Positions 1 through 8,806 are shown, counted from the first letter of the stretch. The stretch is 22,678 nucleotides of DNA from JBCDHN01 sp964351855 (GCA_964351855.1 CAYGQD010000105.1:1-22678), one strand, 5' to 3'. Numbers and translations are program-made. Notes: generated from the letters alone by a model not told the origin.

Positions 1-1152
1 ACTTCCGAATCCAACGCGCCTGTGCCGAACCCGGAGGAGAAAAGTCGGGTCGAATCGCTCGCTCTTCTCACCGGTGGCGTGGCGCACGATTTCAACAACG
101 TGCTGACCACGGTTCAGGCGAATCTCTCCTTGGCAAAGCTTTGCACCAGTGTTTCGGCGGATGTCCGCAAGCACATTGACGATGCCGTTTCTGCTGCCGA
201 GGGGGCCCAAGCGTTGACCCAACAGTTGCTGGGATTTGCCAAGGGAAGCTCACCGAGCCGCAAGCGGGCCAACTTGGGCCAACTGATCAAGCGCTCGGCT
301 CGATTGGCCACGATGGGCTCCAATATTCGCTGGGATTTGAGCATCGCGTCTTCGCTGCGATTCGTCGAAGTCGATGAAACGCAGATCACTCAGGTCTTCC
401 ACAACCTGCTGATCAACGCCCGCCAAGCGATGCCTTCCGGAGGCGTGATTCAAATCGGCTGCGAAAACATCGACGTGACTCCGGACATGGGCCTGAAAGT
501 GAAAGTGGGGCCCTACGTCGTGGCGACCGTTCGAGATCGCGGTTGTGGGATTTCTGAAGAATCTCTCTCCCGCATTTTTGAGCCGTATTTCACGACGAAA
601 GAGCATGGTAGCGGTCTTGGATTGGCCACTTGTTACACGGCGATTCAACGCCACGATGGGACCATCACGGTTCGCTCGAAGCTGAATGTCGGCACGGAGT
701 TCAAGATTTATCTCCCGGCCACAACCGTTGCTCCGGAAGTTCCGGTGATCGAGCCACCACGGATCATTCCGGGAGACGGATCCATTCTGGTGGTCGACGA
801 TCAAGATGGCGTTCGCGACGTCGCGGTGCAGATTCTCCGCCATCTCGGATACGACGCCATTCCCGCCACCGACGGTGAGGAAGCGCTTCGCCTTTACATG
901 AAGCGAATGCACAGTGGAGAGCCTATTTCCGCGATTCTCATGGACATGACGCTTCCGGGCGGAATGAGCGGCGATGAGACGTTGCGCGAGATTCGACGTC
1001 TCGATCCCAATGTTCGTTCCATCGCCACGAGCGGCTACTTTGAGGAAGACTCCGCGTTTGAGCTTCGCGAACGAGGTTATAAAGCGATTTTACCGAAGCC
1101 CTACACGGCGGAAGGGCTTTCCGCCGCGTTACAGACGGCGCTGACGTCCTGA
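1..1152 (+). CDS. Hybrid histidine kinase with C-terminal receiver domain (5' end outside window)
   Basis: The reading frame is open from base 1, so the gene starts upstream; the GTG at 22 is probably internal. Visible parts in order: a dimerisation/phosphoacceptor segment with GGVAHDFNNVLT (phospho-His at codon 29, bases 85-87), an N box (HNLLINARQAMP), G1 (DRGCGI), F box (IFEPYFTTK) and G2 (GSGLGLATC) of the HATPase domain, then a receiver domain from about codon 260 with the acidic pair in VVDDQ, the phospho-Asp in ILMDMTLPGG (codon 315), the Ser of ATSGY and the Lys of PKPY. The H box is the HDFNN type found in kinases with N-terminal PAS sensors, so a PAS or other sensor domain is likely upstream (inference). 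It should autophosphorylate and control its own attached receiver. The signal is unknown. No DNA-binding response regulator lies in the window. Confidence 0.93.
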   Translation, partial: TSESNAPVPNPEEKSRVESLALLTGGVAHDFNNVLTTVQANLSLAKLCTSVSADVRKHIDDAVSAAEGAQALTQQLLGFAKGSSPSRKRANLGQLIKRSARLATMGSNIRWDLSIASSLRFVEVDETQITQVFHNLLINARQAMPSGGVIQIGCENIDVTPDMGLKVKVGPYVVATVRDRGCGISEESLSRIFEPYFTTKEHGSGLGLATCYTAIQRHDGTITVRSKLNVGTEFKIYLPATTVAPEVPVIEPPRIIPGDGSILVVDDQDGVRDVAVQILRHLGYDAIPATDGEEALRLYMKRMHSGEPISAILMDMTLPGGMSGDETLREIRRLDPNVRSIATSGYFEEDSAFELRERGYKAILPKPYTAEGLSAALQTALTS

Positions 1153-1174
1153 TTCGCCCGCTTTCAGAAATCCG

Positions 1175-1432
1175 ATGACTCCGGAACTGTGGTCGATCAC
1201 CTGTGAGATTTCAGCCGTGCTGGCTCAGATGGATCCGGTGCCGGAAGCCCCAGTGATTGATCCTGAGCAGAAGCGGGAAATCGCCGAGACGGGCATCAAC
1301 ACGGCGGTCAAGATCATCATCGTCCTGCTGCTGTTTTTCGTGATGGCGGCGATGCGCAGCTTGAATCGAAAAAGGTTGGAGCGAAGCCGAAGTCGGAGAG
1401 TGAAGCCGTGGGAGATTCCGCCTAAGAAATAG
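1175..1432 (+). CDS. Small single-pass membrane protein, unknown function
   Basis: This 85-residue protein begins 22 bases after the kinase stop on the same strand and may be cotranscribed with it. The N-terminal half is soluble and acidic. A hydrophobic helix (about residues 46-60, IIIVLLLFFVMAAM) follows, and then a very basic tail rich in Arg and Lys (RKRLERSRSRR), which predicts a cytoplasmic C-terminus by the positive-inside rule. I do not recognise a family. No Shine-Dalgarno is visible before the ATG, which is common here. Coding is supported by the coherent topology and by its position between two real genes. The opposite-strand frame over the same bases reads as low-complexity His/Arg/Gln and is a shadow. 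Confidence 0.6.
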   Translation: MTPELWSITCEISAVLAQMDPVPEAPVIDPEQKREIAETGINTAVKIIIVLLLFFVMAAMRSLNRKRLERSRSRRVKPWEIPPKK

Positions 1433-1497
1433 CGGGAGAGGGCAAGTCAAAATTCAGCTGGCAATGCCCGATCGGGGACCCCTCCTTGGGACCGGGT

Positions 1498-1863
1498 TTA
1501 GATCGCGGAAATATCGATCGTGGTGATTCCAGCCATTTTCACCCAGACACGTTCGCCGGAAACCAGTTGCTGGAGGTCGTTCAAAGAGGTGGTTGCCGGA
1601 ATCGTCAACCACTGAGTTTGGTTCTGACTGTCGCGAACCAGGATTTGACGAGCGCTGGGCTTGGCCTCAACGATCACCGCCTGAAACTGGCTGGTTTTCA
1701 GGAGGTCCAAAGGTGTTTTCAAATTCGTGGGAGCTTCGGTTCCGCCGGAGTAGCTGCGGTAGAAGTCTTCGCCGTATTCTTCAGCGGATGCGTTGAAAGA
1801 GAGCACCAGCAAGAAAGAAGCGGCCAGGAGAGAAGCGGTGCGGAATGGAGATTGAGCAGTCAT
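1498..1863 (-). CDS. Small secreted protein, unknown function
   Basis: From the ATG at 1863 this is a 121-residue protein with a clear Sec signal peptide (basic start, hydrophobic core LLAASFLLVLS, likely cleavage after ASA). The mature part has a short Tyr/Ser/Gly-rich stretch (YGEDFYRSYSGG) and then a compact domain of alternating polar and hydrophobic residues (QAVIVEAKPSARQILVRD, then a segment ending GERVWVKMAGITTID) that suggests a small beta-barrel. The frame is open to 1896, but the upstream ATG pair would add a polar stretch before the signal peptide, so I chose 1863. It lies downstream of the M50 protease gene on the same strand, separated by 166 bases, and is probably transcribed separately. 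Not recognised as a named family. Confidence 0.62.
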   Translation of the reverse strand: MTAQSPFRTASLLAASFLLVLSFNASAEEYGEDFYRSYSGGTEAPTNLKTPLDLLKTSQFQAVIVEAKPSARQILVRDSQNQTQWLTIPATTSLNDLQQLVSGERVWVKMAGITTIDISAI

Positions 1864-2029
1864 TGGACTTGTTATGATAGGTAGAAACTCCATCATCCAT
1901 GGGGTTTATCAAGTGCTTGACGAAGAAAAATCACCATTTCGGCATTTTTTTGTTGCATGTTTTTTTGACCGTGCTCAAGGCTGCGAAAGCGGTTCCGTGC
2001 GCGTCTCAAACTTGCGAAAGGGGCAGGTT

Positions 2030-2716
2030 TCAGCGACCGAATCCACCGAAATCCGTCGTCGGTAACCCCTTCATTCGTTGATAGTTCTGAAAGGTCATCA
2101 GTCCGATGATCACCGCGAAAAAGGTGAGGCCATACATGAAAGCGAAGACGGCTGCAGCTGCTCCAAAGCCAACGGTAACCTTCAAGGCCATTTGATGCCT
2201 TGCGGGCCCCATCGCAGCGAAGAGAACTCGTCCCCCATCCAAGGGATAAATAGGGACCAAATTCAGCACCGACCACCAGAGATTCGCCATCAGCAGGTAT
2301 CCCAGGAAGGCGCGGAGATACTTGGAAGTCTCGGCCGTGATCGAGATCACTTGGAACTGAATCAGAAGAAGGATCGCCGCATAGAGCAGCAAGCCAAAAG
2401 CTGGTCCCGCCAAGGTGACGAGAATATCCTGTTTGCGAGCTTGCCAGGAGTGGTGACTTCCGAATCCCGGCGCGGAGGCATAGCCGCCGAAGGCCCTGAG
2501 CACGATATGGGGCTGGTAGCCGAAGCGTCGCATCAAAAACGCGTGTCCCAACTCATGCCACAGCACCGAAATGAAGACCACCGCCAGCCAAATCACCAAC
2601 ATTGGCAGGGCATCAGGACTCCCATCGAGCAACAGGCGGGAATTCAGCAACGCGGCTGAGATCCAAAACCACCAAAGGACTCGAATGGGAAAGCCGAAGA
2701 GGCCGAAGCTGAACAT
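2030..2716 (-). CDS. Site-2-type (M50) intramembrane zinc metalloprotease
   Basis: A 228-residue multi-pass membrane protein. The zinc-binding motif HELGH is at residues 54-58 inside a hydrophobic helix, and the third ligand is the Asp of PLDGG (residue 160) in the conserved NLVPIYPLDGGR segment. Both are hallmarks of the M50 / SpoIVFB-like group of short site-2 proteases, which cut substrates within the membrane. There is no PDZ or CBS domain, so this is the minimal form. It starts 21 bases after the xylA stop on the same strand, suggesting cotranscription, though a functional link to xylose use is not obvious. The substrate is unknown. The window does contain anti-sigma-like membrane proteins (4337-4804, 11613-11999), a typical substrate class, but any pairing is speculation. 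Confidence 0.88.
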   Translation of the reverse strand: MFSFGLFGFPIRVLWWFWISAALLNSRLLLDGSPDALPMLVIWLAVVFISVLWHELGHAFLMRRFGYQPHIVLRAFGGYASAPGFGSHHSWQARKQDILVTLAGPAFGLLLYAAILLLIQFQVISITAETSKYLRAFLGYLLMANLWWSVLNLVPIYPLDGGRVLFAAMGPARHQMALKVTVGFGAAAAVFAFMYGLTFFAVIIGLMTFQNYQRMKGLPTTDFGGFGR

Positions 2717-2737
2717 AGGATTTGGGGAGATTTCCCG

Positions 2738-4051
2738 CTAAATGAACTCGTTGATGATGTTTTCAAGCATCTCCTGGCGACCACTGGCCGTTTCCGGCTC
2801 TCCGCTGGAAAGAGTGTGAGCTTCGCAGTCTTCCAGAGTCGCTTTCCCAGACTCAATTTTTGCGCCGAATCCGGCATCGAAGCTAGCGTAACGTTGCTTG
2901 ACGAAGTCATCGATCCGGCCGTCTTCGATAATCGCATGGGCGATTTTCAGGCCACGAGCAAAGGCGTCCATCCCGCCAATGTGGGCGTGGAACAGATCTG
3001 CGGGCTCAAAGCTCTCTCGGCGGCATTTCGCGTCAAAGTTGAGTCCACCCGTGGTGAAACCACCCATTGCGAGGACTTCCAGCATGATTCCGGTGGTCAG
3101 GTAAATGTCGGTCGGGAATTGATCGGTATCCCAGCCAATTAGCTCATCTCCGGTATTCGCATCGATCGAGCCGAGCGCTCCGGCATGGCGGGCGACGCGC
3201 AGCTCGTGCATCATGGTGTGGCCGGCCAAGGTCGCGTGGTTGGTTTCGATGTTGAGGCTCAGCTCGCCCATGAGGCCGTATTCGCGCAAGAAATTCAAGC
3301 AAGCGGCGGAGTCGCTATCGTACTGATGGGTCGAGGGCTCGCGTGGCTTCGGCTCGATGTAAAATCCGCCCTCGAAGCCGATTTTCTTCTTATAGTCGAC
3401 GGCCATGTGGAGGAGTTTTGCCAAATGGTCCAGCTCCCGCTTCATGTCGGTGTTCCAGAGGGTGGAGTAGCCTTCGCGGCCTCCCCAGAATACGTAGCCT
3501 TCGCCACCGAGACGTTTGGTGACGTCGATCGCCTTTTTCACTTGGGAAGCTCCGTAGGCAAACACGTCGGCATAGGGAGATGTCCCTGCTCCCTGGTTGT
3601 AACGAGGATGGGAGAACAGGCAAGCTGTACCCCATAGAAGCTTGATGCCCGTCTGGTTCTGCGCCTTCTCCAACTCGTCGGTCACGGCGTCAAACGCGTC
3701 GTTCGTCGCCTGTAGATCGTTCAACTCGGGAGACACATCGCGATCGTGAAAGCAGTAGAAGTCAATTCCCACCTTCTGCATGAACTCGAACATTGCCCAG
3801 ACGCGCTTTTGGGCGTTTGCGACGGAATCGGAGCCATCGTCCCAAGGACGCTGCGCGGTCGGCCCACCAAAGGGATCGCCGAGACCATTCCGCATCGTGT
3901 GCCAGTAGGCGCAGGCGAATCGGAGATGGTCCTTCATGGACTGATCGCCCACGGTTTCCTCCGGATTATAATGCTTGAACGAGAAGGGGTTTTTGGACTT
4001 CGCCCCCTCAAATTCGATCCTGGAGATTTCTGGGAAAAATTCTTCGCTCAT
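2738..4051 (-). CDS. xylA: Xylose isomerase
   Basis: A 437-residue protein, the usual length for the longer (class II) xylose isomerases. It interconverts D-xylose and D-xylulose in the cytoplasm using two divalent metal ions. Visible active-site residues are His102 and Asp105 in FCFHDRD-type context (YCFHDRDVSPE), Glu233 and Lys235 in YIEPKP, Glu269 in NIETNH, Asp297 in SIDAN, and Asp308/Asp310 in GWDTDQFP. The segment VFWGGREGY is also family-typical. The ATG at 4051 gives the expected N-terminus (MSEEFFPEI). There is no xylulokinase, xylose transporter or XylR regulator next to it, so the rest of the pathway must be elsewhere. The M50 protease gene follows after 21 bases. Confidence 0.97.
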   Translation of the reverse strand: MSEEFFPEISRIEFEGAKSKNPFSFKHYNPEETVGDQSMKDHLRFACAYWHTMRNGLGDPFGGPTAQRPWDDGSDSVANAQKRVWAMFEFMQKVGIDFYCFHDRDVSPELNDLQATNDAFDAVTDELEKAQNQTGIKLLWGTACLFSHPRYNQGAGTSPYADVFAYGASQVKKAIDVTKRLGGEGYVFWGGREGYSTLWNTDMKRELDHLAKLLHMAVDYKKKIGFEGGFYIEPKPREPSTHQYDSDSAACLNFLREYGLMGELSLNIETNHATLAGHTMMHELRVARHAGALGSIDANTGDELIGWDTDQFPTDIYLTTGIMLEVLAMGGFTTGGLNFDAKCRRESFEPADLFHAHIGGMDAFARGLKIAHAIIEDGRIDDFVKQRYASFDAGFGAKIESGKATLEDCEAHTLSSGEPETASGRQEMLENIINEFI

Positions 4052-4140
4052 CTCGGGATGATCGGGAGGGGCGAACGGGAATCAAGCGGGAAATCATCTG
4101 TGCCGGGAGTCGGAAGTGCATCCTAAAACCCGAAAAGGAA

Positions 4141-4172
4141 ACGGGCGGGCTCCCTTTCGGAAGCACGCCCGT
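4141..4172 (-). terminator. Probable intrinsic terminator for the 4804-4217 transcript
   Basis: Inverted repeat ACGGGCG (4141-4147) / CGCCCGT (4166-4172) with a nested complementary pair (GCTTCC/GGGAGC on the minus strand). Read on the minus strand, the hairpin is followed by TTCCTTTT. This fits termination after the anti-sigma-like gene and the small ORF. It lies 90 bases upstream of the xylA start, so xylA should have its own promoter downstream of it. Confidence 0.6.
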
Positions 4173-4216
4173 AGCCACGCGCACAATTCAACACTAGTTT
4201 AGAAGAACCAACCTAC

Positions 4217-4327
4217 TCAGTTGGGCTCATTGGATAATTTTTCTGAAAGCTGAGGTTTCACCTGAGGAACCGTAGCTGCGAGCTTGGCAGCCTGGATTTG
4301 GATGGTGAGGGGAAAAGTTGCAATCAT
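4217..4327 (-). CDS. Possible 36-residue small protein
   Basis: An ATG at 4327 opens nine bases after the stop of the anti-sigma-like gene on the same strand and runs for 36 codons to TGA, ending 44 bases before the hairpin terminator at 4172-4141. The product begins MIATFPLTIQIQAAKLAATV and ends in a polar stretch. It is soluble-looking, with alternating hydrophobics. For: position in the operon, tight spacing, and an intact frame up to a terminator. Against: no clear ribosome binding site, short length and no recognisable family. It could be a translationally coupled peptide or a chance frame in a 3' UTR. Confidence 0.3.
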   Translation of the reverse strand: MIATFPLTIQIQAAKLAATVPQVKPQLSEKLSNEPN

Positions 4328-4336
4328 TGGAGTTGC

Positions 4337-4804
4337 TCAGTCAGACGTCGGCTTGAGGACGGGTTGCATAAAAACTTTCTCGCCATCGCGAAAATCACGG
4401 TAGGCTTTTCCGTTGATGACTCGCATGCCCCGGTAAGAAGCTTTCTGAAGGGACGGACTTCCTGAAACCGGAATCAACTCTCCGTTCACGATTTGATAGA
4501 CCGGACGAATTTCGGACTCAGAGGAAACCGCATGCTGGGGAGCGGAGGCCACTCCGTCATCCGTATTCGACGTGGTTCGGGTAGTCTGCACAGCGGTTAC
4601 AAGGGCGATGAAGAGGGCGGCGGCAGCCACGGCCCATTGAGCAAACGGGTGATGAATGATGTTGGCAGGCTCAGCCAGTTCCTCTTCCGCTTGATGGATG
4701 GTCATTTCCAGGCGACGCATGAGGTCGCTGCTTGGAGTCGCGGGGCGCAAGTCCGACAGTCGCTCCTCGAGGCTTTCTAGGCTAATTTCTTCTTGTTGCT
4801 TCAT
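4337..4804 (-). CDS. Anti-sigma-factor-like single-pass membrane protein
   Basis: From the ATG at 4804 this is a 155-residue protein starting MKQQEEISLESLEERLSDLR. The first 70 residues are helical and charged, followed by one hydrophobic helix (FAQWAVAAAALFIALVTAVQ) and then an outer domain that ends in a short conserved-looking segment (YRGMRVINGKAYRDFRDGEK). This architecture (cytosolic helical N-terminus, one membrane helix, outer tail) is that of anti-sigma or sigma-partner proteins next to ECF genes. Here, however, no sigma gene is adjacent; the upstream neighbour is a divergent M48 protease. The frame stays open to 4951, but the extra 49 residues (Cys/Arg-rich) look non-coding, so the internal ATG is preferred. 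The assignment is from topology, not from a motif match. Confidence 0.6.
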   Translation of the reverse strand: MKQQEEISLESLEERLSDLRPATPSSDLMRRLEMTIHQAEEELAEPANIIHHPFAQWAVAAAALFIALVTAVQTTRTTSNTDDGVASAPQHAVSSESEIRPVYQIVNGELIPVSGSPSLQKASYRGMRVINGKAYRDFRDGEKVFMQPVLKPTSD

Positions 4805-4981
4805 ACCAATTCTCGCTGTGAAGCGGGGGGCGAGTTGGGTTTTGTCTAAAAAACGAAGAATTTTTTCGGGGAGGGTTTCAAAAACACGGTTGCGCTTCCG
4901 CGATTCGTAACCATCCAGGCAACAGGTCCTCACAGAACCCGGTTGACCCAACCGGCCCCAGATCCGAAGTAAGCTCCTCCC

Positions 4982-6223
4982 ATGGAACTCAACGCCTATT
5001 TCTTCATCATCCTCCTCACCGTCGTCGGTCTCTACAAGCTCGATCTCTTTTCCGAGATCCTGAATTTGAAGGCGCTCCGTTCAGAACCGCCGGACGAGTT
5101 CAAAGACGTTTATGATGCCGAAAAATATGCGGAGAGTCAGGAATACACCAAGGTGAAGACCCATTTCGGGATTATCGAATCGAGCTTCTCCCTCGTCGTT
5201 TTTCTGGTATTCTGGTTTCTGGGGGGATTTGCCTGGCTCGATGACGTGGTTCGCGGGAGCGTCGAAGCGCCAGTTTGGCGTGGATTGCTCTATGTCAGTT
5301 TGCTTTACCTCGGCAACATGCTCCTCAGTCTGCCGTTCGAGATCCACAACACGTTCAAGATTGAAGAGCGCTTTGGTTTCAACAAAACGACGCCGAAAAC
5401 CTTTGTCATTGATCACCTCAAAGGACTCGCGCTGGGTGCCATCCTCGGCCTGCCGATCCTGGCCCTGATTCTGTGGCTCTTCGGCAAGTGGGACTTGGCT
5501 TGGCTCTATGCGTTTCTTGCGGTGACTGTTTTTTCGCTCATTCTCAGCTACGTCGCTCCCACCTGGATCATGCCGCTCTTCAATAAATTCGAGCCGCTCG
5601 AAGATGGCGAATTGAAGGACGAAATCCACGCCATGGCGGAAAAATGCGAGTTTCCCCTGACCGAAGTATCCATCATGGACGGCAGCAAACGCTCCGCCAA
5701 ATCGAATGCTTTTTTCACCGGCTTTGGAAAAAATAAGAAAATCGCGTTGTTCGATACCTTGGTCGAAAAACACAGCGTCCCGGAGCTAGTTGCTGTGCTT
5801 GCCCATGAAATCGGCCACTTTAAGAAGAAGCACATCGTTCAGAGTATGGTCCTCGGCATTGTTCAGACCGGGATCACCTTCTACCTCATTAGTCTCTTTT
5901 TGAACAATGAAGGCCTGTTTGCCGCATTTGGCGTTCCCAACACGTCCGTCTATCTCAGCCTGATCTTTTTCGGCCTGCTTTACACTCCCATCAGCAAAGT
6001 CATCTCCATCTTTATGACCATGCTCAGTCGGAAAAACGAGTTTGAAGCCGACGCCTACGCCGCCCAAGTCACCGGTCAGCCTGAAACCATGGTCACCGCT
6101 TTGAAGAAGCTGAGCAAAGACAATCTCAGCAACCTCACGCCGCATCCCTTCTACGTGTTTCTGAACTATTCGCACCCGCCGGTTCCCGAACGAGTCGCGG
6201 CCTTGAAAAAAATCGCGGCGTAG
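4982..6223 (+). CDS. Ste24-type M48 membrane zinc metalloprotease
   Basis: A 413-residue multi-pass protein of the CAAX prenyl protease 1 (Ste24) group. It carries the zinc site HEIGH at residues 275-279 and the third ligand Glu353 in KNEFEADAYAA. The segment SKRSAKSNAFFTGFGKNKKI and the N-terminal M48 region (KAHFGxxxSS-like KVKTHFGIIESS; FEIHNTFKIEERFGFNK) match the family closely. About six or seven hydrophobic helices are visible. Bacteria lack prenylated CAAX substrates, so its role is probably membrane-protein quality control (family-level inference). It is divergent from the anti-sigma-like gene, sharing the 177-base spacer 4805-4981, and converges on corA with 44 bases between stops. 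Confidence 0.94.
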   Translation: MELNAYFFIILLTVVGLYKLDLFSEILNLKALRSEPPDEFKDVYDAEKYAESQEYTKVKTHFGIIESSFSLVVFLVFWFLGGFAWLDDVVRGSVEAPVWRGLLYVSLLYLGNMLLSLPFEIHNTFKIEERFGFNKTTPKTFVIDHLKGLALGAILGLPILALILWLFGKWDLAWLYAFLAVTVFSLILSYVAPTWIMPLFNKFEPLEDGELKDEIHAMAEKCEFPLTEVSIMDGSKRSAKSNAFFTGFGKNKKIALFDTLVEKHSVPELVAVLAHEIGHFKKKHIVQSMVLGIVQTGITFYLISLFLNNEGLFAAFGVPNTSVYLSLIFFGLLYTPISKVISIFMTMLSRKNEFEADAYAAQVTGQPETMVTALKKLSKDNLSNLTPHPFYVFLNYSHPPVPERVAALKKIAA

Positions 6224-6267
6224 AACCGTCTGATGTCACAAAAACAGCGGCTGACGGGGGAGAAATT

Positions 6268-7374
6268 TCAAATCCACTTTTTCCGGCGAAAATAGGCGAA
6301 CATCAGTCCACCCAAGGTGATGAAAACCAGCCAGAGTGTCGGGTAACCCCAAGCCCACTCCAGTTCCGGCATATGGCGGAAATTCATCCCGTAAATCCCG
6401 GCGAGGAAGGTGAGGGGGAGAAAAATGGTCGCAAAAGCAGTTAAAACCTTCATTACCTCGTTGAGTCTCTGGCTGAGGACAGAGAGGTGCAACTCCCGAA
6501 GCGATATCACCGTTTCGCGAAGAATTTCTGCGGATTCGGTGGCGTGAATGGTGTGATCACGCAGATCGGACCAGTAGATTCCGGTTTCCGGAAAGGAGAG
6601 AGGGGGCTCGAGTCTTTGCAGTGAAGCCGCGATTTCGCGAAGGGGACGAACCGAGCGGAAAACATGGTCAACCTGCTGCTTCAGGGAATGCAGTCGCTCC
6701 GCAGTCTGTCGGGCGGATTCCCGGTCGATCGCCGCGTCCAGATTCTCGACCTCATCGGCGAGATGATCGAGCGTCAGGCGGAAGTGATCTACCAGGGCAT
6801 CGAGAATCGCCCAGGCCAGATAATCCGCGCCTCGTTTCCGAATTTGGCCCTTCGCGTGGCGGATGCGTTCTTCCACGGGATCGAACAGCGAGGAGGGTTC
6901 TTCCTGGAACGTTAAGACGGCGTGTGGGGTAAGAACCATGGAAAAGTGTCGCAGCTCGCCGAGTCCGTTCTCGCTGACGATTTCCTTTACCGCGATGAAA
7001 ACGTAATCTTCAAAGTCGTCTAGCTTGAGGCGATGCCCGGTGTTGAGCACGTCTTGTTGAATGAGTGGGTGGATTTGAAAGGCGCTGAGAAGTCGCCCAA
7101 TCGCTTCGGTATCGTGCAGACCACAGACTTGAATCCAAGTCGGGGTTTCCGAGGAATCTAGTTTCAGGCATTCCTCCAGTTCCGCTGAAGTCCGTTCGAC
7201 AACCTTTTCTTCGTTGTAGTCAAAAATGCGGAAGGTCACCTCCTTGACCCTCTGCTCGCCCACATGGATCAACGAATTCGGGATATCTCCGGGCGGGCGA
7301 CGGTCGCGGATTCGCGGAACCTTCATGAGCCGCAGAGAGGAGTGAATCGCCTGACTGAGCGGGCTATCTTTCAT
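6268..7374 (-). CDS. corA: CorA-family magnesium/cobalt transporter
   Basis: A 368-residue protein with the CorA layout: a long soluble N-terminal domain, a long helical stalk (about residues 190-300), and two C-terminal membrane helices. The pore signature GMN is at residues 329-331 (AGIYGMNFRHMPE), and the protein ends in a basic tail (FRRKKWI). CorA proteins form inner-membrane pentamers that take up Mg2+ and sometimes Co2+ or Ni2+. The start at 7374 gives a short N-terminal extension; an alternative in-frame Met is at residue 17. The beta-propeller gene upstream on the same strand ends 43 bases before it, so the two may share a transcript. Confidence 0.95.
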   Translation of the reverse strand: MKDSPLSQAIHSSLRLMKVPRIRDRRPPGDIPNSLIHVGEQRVKEVTFRIFDYNEEKVVERTSAELEECLKLDSSETPTWIQVCGLHDTEAIGRLLSAFQIHPLIQQDVLNTGHRLKLDDFEDYVFIAVKEIVSENGLGELRHFSMVLTPHAVLTFQEEPSSLFDPVEERIRHAKGQIRKRGADYLAWAILDALVDHFRLTLDHLADEVENLDAAIDRESARQTAERLHSLKQQVDHVFRSVRPLREIAASLQRLEPPLSFPETGIYWSDLRDHTIHATESAEILRETVISLRELHLSVLSQRLNEVMKVLTAFATIFLPLTFLAGIYGMNFRHMPELEWAWGYPTLWLVFITLGGLMFAYFRRKKWI

Positions 7375-7417
7375 GAGTGGGGGAATGCGAAGTGCGGCTG
7401 CGGTCGGAAGTTCGCAG

Positions 7418-8806
7418 CTATTCCGTTCGCCGAAAATCGTAACAACGCAATCGCGGTTGGCTGCCCGTTTTCATCTCGCGCTGGTTTTGGGAGACGTAAA
7501 GCAGGCCGCGACTGATTGCGGGGAGCGTCCAGGATTGTTGCGCGCTGAACAGTTCGACCCGGTGTTTTTCGGTGACGCCTTGAGGAGTGAGTTCGAGGAT
7601 GCCGAAGGTGCCGAGTTCCCCGAGCGCGTAGACGCGGTCATCCGCGTGGAGCAGGCTGCCTCGAAAATAACTCCAACCGAAGCTCCGGCCATCGATTTCC
7701 GCCTTCCAAAACATCTCTTCGCGCCATTTTCGCTCTCCGGTCGCTGCGTCCCAGCCATCGAGACCGGCGTCCGGCTCGTTACGACCGGTGAAGGCGTAGA
7801 AGTGGCCATCGAGAAAAAGCGGCTGACTCCAGTGGCACTTCAACTCTTCCGCTTCCCAGACGGGCGACAGTTTGAAGTCTTCGCCGACTTGGAGAAGGGC
7901 CCCGCCTTTTTCGTAGGTCTCGGTGATCAGAACCTGATTTCCGGGGATGACGAGGGGCGTGGAAGCGTTGACGGACTCGTATTTCTCGGCTCTCCAGGGA
8001 AAGGCATCGTGGAGTTCTCCGGTTTCGGGATCGATCAGAAGTAAACCACCAAAGGTTGGCCGACTTTCGCCACCGGCGAAGACGAGTAGCTTATCCAGTC
8101 CATGGAATTTTCCCAGGACGGGCGAGGCATAGCTGGAGCGCCATTCGTGGGGCGTTTCCCAAATTGTCTCTCCGGTAAGGGCATCGAAAGCGGCGACCGA
8201 GACGCCTTTGCTGCCGCCGAGGTTCATGAAAACCTTGCCGCCCGCGACGAGCGGATTGGGGCCGTGGCCGAAGAAGTATTGGGGAATGCCGTAGTCCGTC
8301 GCCAAGTCCCGAACCCAGAGTTGCTTCCCTGTTTCCAGGTCCAAGCAACGCATCCAGCTATTCGGCGCCAAGGTGTAAACGCGGCCATCGGCGATCACCG
8401 CACTGGCGCGAGGACCATTCGAGTAACCGTAGCGATCGCGGTAGCGGTTGGGCTCTTCGAAGCTCCAGTAGCGTTTTCCCGTCTCCGGATGAAGACATTC
8501 GATGATATCGACATCGTTCAGGTTGTGATAGAGCACCAGTCGGTCGCCGACGATGGCCGGGCAGGCATACCCTTCGCCTTTTTCCACTTCCCAAAGTAGC
8601 GTTGGTCCCGTCTCGGGCCATTCACTCAAGAGGTGAGTTTCGCCCGTCGTCGCATTATCGTTCGGCCCGAGGAAGCGAGGCCAATCTTGGGTCTTGGCTT
8701 CGGGAGAGAGCGGTTTGGGCGCGGCACGGAACGTCAGACGATCGAAGTCTTCTTGGGCGAAGGCGGAAGCGGCGAAGAGGCAGAGCCAAATGAGGGCAAA
8801 ACGCAT
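7418..8806 (-). CDS. Secreted PQQ-type beta-propeller protein (first of two)
   Basis: A 462-residue protein with a signal peptide (MRFALIWLCLFAASAFAQ) and the N-terminal signature DWPRFLGPNDN, typical of the large verrucomicrobial and planctomycete family of secreted quinoprotein-like propellers. Repeated blades are visible as motifs of the form D-x-x-TG-x-x-x-W (LDLETGKQLWVRDL, FDALTGETIWETPHEW, WDAATGERKWREEM). I see no catalytic residues typical of true PQQ dehydrogenases, so it is probably a binding or scaffold protein rather than an alcohol or glucose dehydrogenase. It may act in the periplasm or at the outer membrane. It is divergent from the MscS-type channel gene and upstream of corA. 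Confidence 0.88.
   Translation of the reverse strand: MRFALIWLCLFAASAFAQEDFDRLTFRAAPKPLSPEAKTQDWPRFLGPNDNATTGETHLLSEWPETGPTLLWEVEKGEGYACPAIVGDRLVLYHNLNDVDIIECLHPETGKRYWSFEEPNRYRDRYGYSNGPRASAVIADGRVYTLAPNSWMRCLDLETGKQLWVRDLATDYGIPQYFFGHGPNPLVAGGKVFMNLGGSKGVSVAAFDALTGETIWETPHEWRSSYASPVLGKFHGLDKLLVFAGGESRPTFGGLLLIDPETGELHDAFPWRAEKYESVNASTPLVIPGNQVLITETYEKGGALLQVGEDFKLSPVWEAEELKCHWSQPLFLDGHFYAFTGRNEPDAGLDGWDAATGERKWREEMFWKAEIDGRSFGWSYFRGSLLHADDRVYALGELGTFGILELTPQGVTEKHRVELFSAQQSWTLPAISRGLLYVSQNQREMKTGSQPRLRCYDFRRTE

Noticed and set aside
1461..1497. GC-rich palindrome CCCGATCGGG between converging genes as a terminator
   Set aside because: The self-complementary core leaves no stable loop and no T run follows on either strand.
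2078..2659. 193-codon + strand frame opposite the M50 protease
   Set aside because: It is an antisense shadow of a gene with intact HELGH and PLDGG motifs; its composition (His, Gln, Arg) is typical of shadows.
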